From Desulfobulbaceae bacterium (GTDB taxonomy: Bacteria; Desulfobacterota; Desulfobulbia; Desulfobulbales; Desulfurivibrionaceae): DNA of 13,116 bases. The translations under genes and the position numbers were made by a program. Positions 1 through 5,613 of the stretch are shown in pieces. Below the pieces are notes generated by a model. The model did no database searches. It saw only the letters and a list, made by a program, of their open reading frames with translations, and had not been told where the DNA came from. How positions within the stretch are numbered: position 1 is the first letter of the stretch; each line of letters opens with the position of its first letter. The stretch lies in assembly GCA_003517965.1 (NCBI GenBank), contig DOZO01000036.1, positions 20,760 to 33,875 of the forward strand, written 5' to 3'.

Positions 1-43
1 TGCCGATAACGCAGATGTGGTGCCGCTGAACGTTTACCTGAAA

Positions 44-706
44 TCAGGCAACAGCCAGTCTGCCACCGGTCATGCGGAAGGTGCGGTTAGTTGTGGCTGC
101 CAGGGCGGTGTTGTGGGTGACAATCACAAAAGTGACTCCCCGCTCCCGGTTCATATGACGAAAAAATCCCATAATTTCTGCCTCGGTGTCTTCGTCAAGG
201 TCGCCGGTAGGTTCATCGGCCAGAATGATCTGCGGCTCGTTGATAAAGGCCCGGGCGATAGCTATCCGCCGTTGCTGGCCGCCTGACAGTTCCGCCGGAT
301 AGGCTCCGGCCTTATCCGCCAGACCAACTTCTTCAAGAAGCTGTACCGCATCTTTTCTGCCCCTGCCACCTTTGCTGTACATGGTGGGTAGCAGCACGTT
401 TTCCAGGGCGGTCAGGGTCGGCATCAGACTGGCAAACTGATAGATGAAGCCCAGCGTGCTGTTGCGCAAGGCGGCAAGCCGGTCGTCGCTGATTTCTTGC
501 AGATCTTCACCAGCCACGGTTATGGAGCCAGCCTCAGGTGCGGTCAACCCACCCATGAGACTCAAAAGGGTGGTTTTGCCGCTGCCGGAGTGGCCAACGA
601 TGGAAACGAATTCTCCGCCTTTAATCGCAAGGCTGACATTGTCCACCGCCTTAAAAAGCTCTTTTCCTGCCCGATAGGTTTTACTCAAGTCTTTGATTTT
701 GATCAC
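44..706 (-). CDS. LolD/MacB-type ABC transporter ATP-binding protein
   Basis: This is the ATPase of an inner-membrane ABC complex whose permease is encoded immediately upstream. All nucleotide-binding motifs are visible (numbering from the GTG at 715): Walker A GHSGSGKTT at 41-49, Q-loop around IYQF at 91-94, signature LSGGQQRR at 143-150, Walker B IILADEPTGD at 163-172 and H-loop VTH at 199-201. At about 220 residues it has the length of LolD/MacB ATPases, which power mechanotransmission or lipoprotein release rather than classical import. The longest frame starts at GTG 715, but its purine-rich AAGGG (719-715) abuts that codon. A GTG at 706 sits 8 nt after AAGGG and gives MIKIKDLSKTY, the usual family start, so 706 is preferred. 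The gene is translationally coupled to the permease, whose TGA is at 708-710. The substrate cannot be told from the sequence. Confidence 0.93.
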   Translation of the reverse strand: MIKIKDLSKTYRAGKELFKAVDNVSLAIKGGEFVSIVGHSGSGKTTLLSLMGGLTAPEAGSITVAGEDLQEISDDRLAALRNSTLGFIYQFASLMPTLTALENVLLPTMYSKGGRGRKDAVQLLEEVGLADKAGAYPAELSGGQQRRIAIARAFINEPQIILADEPTGDLDEDTEAEIMGFFRHMNRERGVTFVIVTHNTALAATTNRTFRMTGGRLAVA

Positions 707-707
707 T

Positions 708-1904
708 TCATTCACCCTTACGAATAGCCAGGTACGGCTCCATCCGGCTGCTACGAAAGGCGGGCCAGGCTGCGGCAGCTACCCCGCTGATCAGGGCCAC
801 AGCCAAGGCGCCCAGGGCTGCCAGTAAAATGTATCCTGTGTCCGGCCAGAGATATGGGAGCTTGAAAGCGATCCGGATGGGCTCCCGGCAGACAAGGAGG
901 AGGCCGCCGCCGGCAGCAAGGCCAATGAGACCTCCAGCCAGGGAGAGCAGGGCCGCCTCAATAGTAATCAAACTGAAGATGTCGCACCGCCTGGCACCCA
1001 TGGCCCGGAGAAGGCCGATTTCCCGCTGGCGCTCGTTAACGGCCATGGAGAAGACAATACCGATCAGGATCACGGTGATCAGCCACAACACCAGGCCGAT
1101 GCCGCCGATGGTTTGAATCAACACCTGCAACTGCCGCTTGACCGCCCCGATAACATCCTGCGAGGTCAGGGCCTTGACCCCTTCAACCTCATATTCCACA
1201 AACACCTTGGCCCGTTCCGGAGTAATAGCCGGGTCAAGTTGCACCAAAACGGTGGAGATTACATCCTCACCTATTTTCAGGGCCTGATCCGGGGTTTTCT
1301 TGGAATTGCGGATCATCTGCCGAGCGGTACCCATAGTCATGAAAGCGGCATGGTCGATGTATTCCAGGCCAGTGGTTTCCAGATCGCCCACCACGGTGAG
1401 CGGGGTGTCAAAATACTTCATGGTCACGCCTGTGGCCACAGGAATGGAACGACCGATGATAGTTTCGTTGTCGGCCAGCGGACGCTTGATCGCATCCTTA
1501 AGCCAGGAGCCGATGGTGAAGTCGGTTTGCTGGTCAAAGGCGATGAGCAGGACATCCACAAAGGTGCAACACTCAAAGTCTGAGGATTTAAGAAAAAGCT
1601 GCGGGGTTGCCTGCAGCACCCCCTTGACCCGCCGCACCTTGGCAAGAACCGCTTCCGGCATGTAAAAGACCGAAGGCTTGCCAGCGATGAGCGTCGAGCG
1701 GGCGCTGTCTTCATAACCTTCGGGCACGATCATCAGATCGGCACCCAATCGTTGCGCACCGAGGGTAATACTGGTGGAGATGCTTTTCATGGCTATGGCG
1801 CCGGCAAAAATCAGGCCAACCACCAGAGCAAGGGACAGAGCCAAGGCCACACTTCTAAAACTTTTGCGAGAAAGATTCCTGATAGCCAGGGAAAGCTGGT
1901 GCAT
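708..1904 (-). CDS. FtsX/MacB-family ABC transporter permease
   Basis: This is a 398-residue inner-membrane permease with the FtsX/MacB layout. One N-terminal membrane segment (about 20-39) is followed by a long extracytoplasmic domain (about 45-260) and three C-terminal membrane segments (about 266-292, 315-338 and 358-383). The cytoplasmic loop NERQREIGLLRAMGARR just before the third segment is the typical FtsX coupling region. The periplasmic domain carries an adjacent cysteine pair, Cys112-Cys113, followed by VDVLLIAFDQQTDFTIGSWL; such a pair could be redox-active or bind metal, but this is inference. ATG 1904 is preceded by AGGA at 10 nt. It overlaps or abuts the ATPase gene, so the two certainly form one transcription unit. 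Any third component (membrane fusion protein, lipoprotein or metal carrier) would lie beyond the left edge. The substrate is unknown. Confidence 0.92.
   Translation of the reverse strand: MHQLSLAIRNLSRKSFRSVALALSLALVVGLIFAGAIAMKSISTSITLGAQRLGADLMIVPEGYEDSARSTLIAGKPSVFYMPEAVLAKVRRVKGVLQATPQLFLKSSDFECCTFVDVLLIAFDQQTDFTIGSWLKDAIKRPLADNETIIGRSIPVATGVTMKYFDTPLTVVGDLETTGLEYIDHAAFMTMGTARQMIRNSKKTPDQALKIGEDVISTVLVQLDPAITPERAKVFVEYEVEGVKALTSQDVIGAVKRQLQVLIQTIGGIGLVLWLITVILIGIVFSMAVNERQREIGLLRAMGARRCDIFSLITIEAALLSLAGGLIGLAAGGGLLLVCREPIRIAFKLPYLWPDTGYILLAALGALAVALISGVAAAAWPAFRSSRMEPYLAIRKGE
715..719 (-). promoter_or_regulatory. Ribosome binding site deciding the ATPase start
   Basis: On the minus strand AAGGG is followed by an 8-nt spacer and GTG at 706-704. 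The alternative GTG at 715 overlaps this motif and would have no usable spacing. Confidence 0.5.
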
Positions 1905-1953
1905 GGGCGAATAATCCTGTGCTTAAGCGGGAGGCCTGCCAGGGGCAGGAGAT

Positions 1954-2019
1954 AAAAAAAACGCGGCAGCGTCCACCCTGTAAGGAGGAAAAAGGTGAAA
2001 TATGGACGCCCCCGCGTTT
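1954..2019 (-). terminator. Intrinsic terminator after the propeller gene
   Basis: Read on the minus strand, AAACGCGG (2019-2012) and TGGACGC's partner GCGTCCA (2009-2003) pair with 1975-1969 and 1966-1959. The result is 8 bp, a 2x2 internal loop and 7 bp closed by a 27-nt loop. Eight U residues (1961-1954) follow the 3' arm directly. The position, 22 nt past the propeller stop codon, fits termination of that gene before the downstream permease. On the plus strand only three T follow, so it is expected to act mainly in the minus direction. Confidence 0.85.
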
Positions 2020-2040
2020 AGAGGTAAGATCAGCTCTATT

Positions 2041-3099
2041 TTACTTTTTTTTGTCCCAGGCCACCTGGATGCCGCAAATGAAGACCTCGCGTTCCTTGCC
2101 GATCGCCGGGTCAACGCCGCTGGCGCCATGACAGCCGGCGCACATCGAAACGGTGCCGATGGTCTTCTTGGTTTCCAGGTTGATGACCACATACTCGGAA
2201 TCCTTGAATTCCTTGGCCGGAGTCCGACGAGCCGCGACAATCAGATACTTGTTGTCCGGGGTGGCAACGGCATCGTGGGCATCATAGTTGGCACCGATAA
2301 CATAGGTCTCTTTCACCTTAAGGGTTTTAGCGTCAACCGCATAGACCCGGCCACTGTGCACCCCGCTGCCGAGTGAGCCGGTGGAGGACTGGTAGATGGT
2401 CTTGCCGTCCGGGCTGAACTCGCCGCGGTGGAGGAATTCGTCGCCGCCTGGTTTCAGTTCGTTGAGCTTTTTGCCGGTTTTCACATCGTAAGTATACATC
2501 TTGTGATCTTTCATATCGGTGGTGATCACCGTGTTGCCATCAGCAGGAACCTTGACGTTGCAGAGGTAGGTCGCCTTGTAGTTGCGGTCCATGAGTTTCG
2601 GCTTAAGCGGGTTGGAGATGTCGAATTTCTGAATATCCCCCTGCCCCATCGAACTGAAATAGAGCTTGCCGTCAGCGGCAATCTGAGAGCCGCAATAGCG
2701 GGTCGCATCGGCGGAGACCTTGGTTTCGGCGACCACCTTGGGGTTGAGCCGGTTCTGGATGTCGATGGTGTAGAGCATGCTCTGATCCCAGGTGGGATAA
2801 AAAATGTACTTGTTGTCAGCGGACATCTGAATTGCGTCAGCCTGCTCGTTGTTAGGCATGGGCAGCCGGCCGACCGTTGCTCCGGAAACCATCTCGCGAT
2901 TAGGATCGATGGTTAGATTGGTGAAAACCATGTGGCCGCCACGGCCTGCAGAATAAAAGGTGCCTTTGTAAAGCGGCTTGAGACCGTCGGCTGCCGGAAG
3001 ATTTTTCGGCAGGCTGACAACAGCCCCAACAGTAATTGCCGCAAAAACAGCGGCAGCAAGGCACGAGGTAATCATCTTGCGGTTAAGTGTCTTTTTCAT
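2041..3099 (-). CDS. Periplasmic YncE/YVTN-like beta-propeller protein with one CxxCH heme motif
   Basis: This is a 352-residue exported protein. The N-terminus has a basic stretch (MKKTLNRK) and a hydrophobic core at about 10-30, a likely Sec signal with cleavage near residues 36-38. The remainder shows repeated blade-like segments, such as SADNKYIFYPTWDQSMLYTI, SPDGKTIYQSS and TPDNKYLIVAA, typical of YncE/YVTN/cytochrome d1-like propellers. Near the end lies CAGCH (Cys320, Cys323, His324; bases 2142-2128), a canonical heme c attachment motif in a protein predicted to reach the periplasm, where cytochrome c maturation works. Other cysteines are 136, 180 and 342. The start has GGAGGG 9 nt upstream. 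A sigma-54 promoter precedes it and a strong terminator follows it. A redox or sensing role is plausible but the substrate is unknown. If the heme motif is not used, it would be a plain YncE-like protein. Confidence 0.85.
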   Translation of the reverse strand: MKKTLNRKMITSCLAAAVFAAITVGAVVSLPKNLPAADGLKPLYKGTFYSAGRGGHMVFTNLTIDPNREMVSGATVGRLPMPNNEQADAIQMSADNKYIFYPTWDQSMLYTIDIQNRLNPKVVAETKVSADATRYCGSQIAADGKLYFSSMGQGDIQKFDISNPLKPKLMDRNYKATYLCNVKVPADGNTVITTDMKDHKMYTYDVKTGKKLNELKPGGDEFLHRGEFSPDGKTIYQSSTGSLGSGVHSGRVYAVDAKTLKVKETYVIGANYDAHDAVATPDNKYLIVAARRTPAKEFKDSEYVVINLETKKTIGTVSMCAGCHGASGVDPAIGKEREVFICGIQVAWDKKK

Positions 3100-3195
3100 C
3101 TTTCTCTTCCCTCCGTTGTTGTTGGTAAATACCTGGTTAGTTTACTTAGTCCTGAACAGGTTATTGTTTACCGGCCCATTTCATGCCCAACCCAT

Positions 3196-3212
3196 TGCAG
3201 ATATTGTACCAG
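3196..3212 (-). promoter_or_regulatory. Sigma-54 (-24/-12) promoter of the propeller gene
   Basis: The minus-strand sequence CTGGTACAATATCTGCA matches the RpoN consensus YTGGCACGRNNNTTGCW. The invariant GG (3210-3209) and GC (3198-3197) have the correct 12-nt register, with TGGyAC and TGCA intact. Transcription should begin near 3185, giving a leader of about 86 nt before ATG 3099. The 336-nt stretch 3100-3435 holds no gene that I can support, only this promoter and the upstream palindromes. Confidence 0.72.
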
Positions 3213-3310
3213 TCGGATATTTACTCGAAGAATAAAACCACAATGTAGTGTTGGCGCGAGATGGCGAGGAGGATTAGCTAAGGGCAGGCAAACTATCCTG
3301 CTTGACGCTC

Positions 3311-3361
3311 TATGGCATATTGCCATAGATGAGACAATTCGCCATATGGCATTATGCCATA
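3311..3361. promoter_or_regulatory. Twin palindromic operator/enhancer sites
   Basis: Two perfect copies of TATGGCA-N3-TGCCATA lie at 3311-3327 (spacer TAT) and 3345-3361 (spacer TTA), with centres 34 bp apart. The second copy overlaps another perfect palindrome, GCCATATGGC (3341-3350). They lie about 134 and 168 bp upstream of the predicted sigma-54 start site, the usual distance for enhancer-binding-protein sites. The binding protein is not identifiable from the window. The pattern does not match the Rex, HcpR/FNR or NikR consensus sequences I know. Confidence 0.65.
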
Positions 3362-3435
3362 AAGCGAATAAAAGAAGGAGTAACGACGATCAACATTTTC
3401 ACCCATAATATCGCCAGATACTCATGCAAACTGCA

Positions 3436-3768
3436 CTACGCCTTGATCTGTTCATCCGCGAGCATCCGGTCAAGAAAATCAAGAAGGAACTGACGCTGGG
3501 CCGGGGTGGAATAGCTGATGCATGTGCAATGCAGATTACTCTGACTCCGGACGAGAAATTCGGCGATCAACCTGTTGCGCCCCAACTCGATCCCGAAAAA
3601 AAATGGCCCGCATTGCTCATGTCCCTGCTGAGCTTCGGCCAGCAGATCATCGGGCACCGGCAGCCAGAACATCCCCTCCATAGGGGCTGACTGCACGGTC
3701 CGCTGCAAATAGGATTCCAGATTATCCTGTTCCTCTTGACTCAATTCATCAACAACAAACTGACGCAT
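3436..3768 (-). CDS. Conserved-looking small protein of unknown function
   Basis: This is a 110-residue soluble protein starting MRQFVVDELSQEEQDNL. A longer frame reaches 3852, but ATG 3768 has a proper GGGAG (3780-3776) at 7 nt and the extra upstream residues look like translated leader, so 3768 is chosen. The protein is acidic and has no signal peptide or membrane segment. An amphipathic N-terminal helix is followed by FWLPVPDDLLAEAQ, a strand-rich centre (CGPFFFGIELGRNRLIAEFLVR), a CTC pair at Cys81/Cys83 and a C-terminal helix SYSTPAQRQFLLDFLDRML. From memory, similar uncharacterised proteins of about 110 residues occur in sulfate-reducing deltaproteobacteria, but this was not searched. 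The gene has its own sigma-70-like promoter, is divergent from the HIT-mob operon, and lies upstream of the sigma-54 unit. No function is proposed. Confidence 0.75.
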   Translation of the reverse strand: MRQFVVDELSQEEQDNLESYLQRTVQSAPMEGMFWLPVPDDLLAEAQQGHEQCGPFFFGIELGRNRLIAEFLVRSQSNLHCTCISYSTPAQRQFLLDFLDRMLADEQIKA

Positions 3769-3775
3769 AATCTTG

Positions 3776-3780
3776 CTCCC
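3776..3780 (-). promoter_or_regulatory. Ribosome binding site deciding the start of the small protein
   Basis: Minus-strand GGGAG lies 7 nt before ATG 3768. No comparable site precedes the upstream in-frame ATG at 3852. Confidence 0.6.
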
Positions 3781-3813
3781 TGGTAAACGATTACGTGTTC
3801 CGCTGCATTCGTG

Positions 3814-3841
3814 ATTATTTGCTCGATCTTCTACCTGACAA
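3814..3841 (-). promoter_or_regulatory. Sigma-70-like promoter of the small protein gene
   Basis: Minus-strand TTGTCA (3841-3836) and AATAAT (3819-3814) are separated by 16 bp, with five of six consensus bases in each box. Transcription would start near 3807, about 39 nt before ATG 3768. This also argues against a start at 3852, which lies upstream of the promoter. Confidence 0.55.
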
Positions 3842-3923
3842 CCCTCATGCAACTGAGACTACGCTAACAGTACCAGAACTGCCCCCGACTGTCATCAGAG
3901 AGACTGAGCAGCTACCTTTATAT

Positions 3924-3952
3924 TTGACAAACTCCATGCCTAACGGTATCTT
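3924..3952 (+). promoter_or_regulatory. Sigma-70-like promoter of the HIT-mob-serS cluster
   Basis: A perfect -35 box TTGACA (3924-3929) lies 17 bp from TATCTT (3947-3952, four of six consensus bases). The predicted start is near 3959, about 34 nt before the first gene. No comparable promoter was noticed in the short gaps between the following genes. Confidence 0.6.
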
Positions 3953-3992
3953 TTGCGCCAAGTTAATTCCCTTATAAAAAAAGGAGCAGCGG

Positions 3993-4334
3993 ATGAGCAG
4001 CCCCTGTCTTTTCTGCAAGATCATTGCCGGGGAAATCCCGGCAAAAAAACTGTTCGAAGATGAGGATGTCTTCGCCTTCTGGGACATCTCTCCTCAGGCC
4101 CCCACGCATTTCCTGGTGATCCCCAAAAAACATCTCAGCGGCCCAGGCGCGATATTAAATGAAGACGAAGCGCTCATCGGCAAGGTAGTCCGGATCGGCG
4201 CACAACTGGCCAGAGAAAACGGCGCGGAACAATGCCGTCTGGTCATGAATAACGGGGCCGAGGCGGGACAAACCGTCTTTCATCTGCATCTCCACGTTCT
4301 CGGCGGCCGGCCCATGTCCTGGCCGCCGGGCTGA
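3993..4334 (+). CDS. HIT-family (HINT-like) nucleotide hydrolase
   Basis: This is a 113-residue cytosolic protein of the histidine triad superfamily. The N-terminal CLFCKIIAGEIPAKKLFEDEDVFAF is the hallmark of bacterial HinT/PKCI proteins. The triad HLHLHVLGG (His-x-His-x-His-x-x, near residues 97-103) supplies the catalytic histidine for hydrolysis of nucleoside phosphoramidates or acyl-adenylates. The length equals that of typical HINT enzymes, so it is complete. AAGGAG (3981-3986) lies 6 nt before ATG 3993, and a sigma-70-like promoter is just upstream. It leads the cluster with mobB, mobA, moeA and serS. HINT enzymes are known to hydrolyse aminoacyl-adenylates, so the shared transcript with serS may be meaningful or may be ordinary clustering. 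Confidence 0.93.
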   Translation: MSSPCLFCKIIAGEIPAKKLFEDEDVFAFWDISPQAPTHFLVIPKKHLSGPGAILNEDEALIGKVVRIGAQLARENGAEQCRLVMNNGAEAGQTVFHLHLHVLGGRPMSWPPG

Positions 4335-4363
4335 AATTACAACCCTAAAGGCCTGCATATCCC

Positions 4364-5023
4364 ATGCCCCCTGTCATCGCATTCATCGGCAAACCAGACT
4401 CCGGCAAGACCACGCTTCTTGAAAAGCTTATCCCGGAATTAAGTCGGCGCGGCTACCGCATCGGCACCATCAAGCACCATGTCCACACCTTTGAAATGGA
4501 CAAGCCCGGCAAGGACACCTGGCGTCACAAGCAAGCCGGGGCCAGAACCGTAGCCCTGTCTTCCCCGACCGGTCTGGGCATTATCCGCGATGTGCCGGAG
4601 GATTTGAGCATTGAAGAGCTGGTGGGCCGCTATTACGGCGATATTGATCTGGTGATCACCGAAGGCTACAAACGACTGGGGCTGCCCAAGATCGAGGTCT
4701 TTCGCCAGACCTTGCACGCCGAACCCCTGCCTGATCGCGATGAAACCTGGGTCGCCATGGTCAGCGACACTGCTGGGCCCAAAGATCTTCCCTGCTTTGC
4801 CCTGGACGATATCATCAGTCTGGCTGATTTCCTCGAGGAACAATTCATCAAGCCCTTTCCCAGGCAAAAAACCAGCCTGCTGGTAAATGGTCAACCGGTC
4901 TATCTCAACTCCTTTGTAGAGAGCTTTCTTCGCCAGGCGATCACCGGCATGACCTGTTCGCTCAAAGGATGCCAGAACCCGGAAGAAATTATTATCACTA
5001 TTCGTCAGGCTCCAGAGAAATGA
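4364..5023 (+). CDS. mobB: Molybdopterin-guanine dinucleotide biosynthesis adaptor MobB
   Basis: MobB is a GTP-binding partner of MobA in forming the guanine dinucleotide molybdenum cofactor (MGD). The P-loop GKPDSGKTT is at residues 9-17. GTIKHHVHTFEMDKPGKDTWRHKQAGA (about 34-60) is the family fingerprint, and DLVITEGYK (about 95-103) is the Walker-B-like region. The core ends near residue 160; E. coli MobB has about 170 residues. Here an extra stretch of roughly 45 residues follows (from about 172), with LLVNGQPVYLNSFVESFLR, GMTCSLKGC and a strand-like end. This resembles a small added domain and is described separately. The ribosome binding site is poor (AAAGG about 13 nt upstream of ATG 4364), suggesting coupling or weak initiation. 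The stop codon overlaps the mobA start (ATGA). Confidence 0.93.
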   Translation: MPPVIAFIGKPDSGKTTLLEKLIPELSRRGYRIGTIKHHVHTFEMDKPGKDTWRHKQAGARTVALSSPTGLGIIRDVPEDLSIEELVGRYYGDIDLVITEGYKRLGLPKIEVFRQTLHAEPLPDRDETWVAMVSDTAGPKDLPCFALDDIISLADFLEEQFIKPFPRQKTSLLVNGQPVYLNSFVESFLRQAITGMTCSLKGCQNPEEIIITIRQAPEK

Positions 5024-5610
5024 TTTCCCAGGTTGCCGGGGTAATTCTCGCAGGCGGCAAAAGCTCGCGCTTCGGGAGCAACAAGGCCCTGGCCATCCAC
5101 CAGGGCACCGCTCTGATCCAGGGCATCACCCACAGGCTGGCCAGGCTTTTCCCGGAAACGCTGATCATCACTAATACCCCTGAAGAATACGCCTTTCTTG
5201 ACTGGCCCATGGCAGCCGATCATTACCAAGATTGCGGGCCCCTGGCCGGAATCCATGCCGCCCTGCGGGCAGTCTCCCAGCCCCGCGCCTTTGTCTGCGG
5301 CTGCGACATGCCGTTGCTCAACCAGGAGCTTATCCGCTTCCTTTGCGCATTACCCGGAGAGCATGATGTAGCGCTGCCCTGGCTGCCCGAAGGACCGGAA
5401 CCCCTGTATGCGGTCTACAGCAAAAAGGCCCTGCCGGTCATTGAGGAAAACCTGGCCTTAAACCATTGCAAGATCAGCACCTTGTATGAAAAGCTAAGCC
5501 TCCGCAAAGTCAGCGCCGAAGAAATCCTGCAGATCCTCCCGGATTTTACCACCTTTCAGAATATCAACCACCAGCACGACCTTGCCCGTCTTGCCAGCAT
5601 GGGGTCGTAA
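5020..5610 (+). CDS. mobA: Molybdenum cofactor guanylyltransferase MobA
   Basis: MobA transfers GMP from GTP to molybdenum cofactor, giving the MGD form used by DMSO-reductase-family enzymes such as formate dehydrogenases and nitrate or thiosulfate reductases. The 196-residue protein shows the nucleotidyltransferase signature LAGGKSSRFGSNKAL near its start, GPLAGIHAAL in the middle and the metal-binding CDMPLL. The length matches E. coli MobA (194). The longer frame reaches upstream to 4969, but the extra residues read through the mobB end and precede the conserved core. ATG 5020 overlaps the mobB stop in an ATGA junction, typical of translational coupling. It is followed by moeA after 3 nt. 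Confidence 0.94.
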   Translation: MISQVAGVILAGGKSSRFGSNKALAIHQGTALIQGITHRLARLFPETLIITNTPEEYAFLDWPMAADHYQDCGPLAGIHAALRAVSQPRAFVCGCDMPLLNQELIRFLCALPGEHDVALPWLPEGPEPLYAVYSKKALPVIEENLALNHCKISTLYEKLSLRKVSAEEILQILPDFTTFQNINHQHDLARLASMGS

Positions 5611-5613
5611 TCT

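Noticed and set aside
1113..1583. Open frame on the plus strand opposite the permease
   Set aside because: The permease on the opposite strand has clear family structure; this frame shows no protein-like features.
1926..1942. Second sigma-54-like match (CTGGCAGGCCTCCCGCT, minus strand) before the permease gene
   Set aside because: GG and GC are in register, but the downstream T pair is absent. A start 12 nt further on would fall in the ribosome binding site of the permease. It also overlaps a short GC-rich inverted repeat.
1981..2005. Purine-rich ribosome-binding-like tract on the plus strand followed by ATG
   Set aside because: It is the loop of the minus-strand terminator, and the frame that follows runs antisense to the propeller gene without a recognisable protein.
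3311..3361. Palindromes as an intrinsic terminator of the 3436-3768 gene
   Set aside because: The stems are only 7 bp with 3-nt loops and are not followed by a U-run on the minus strand. Their duplication and position suit operators better.
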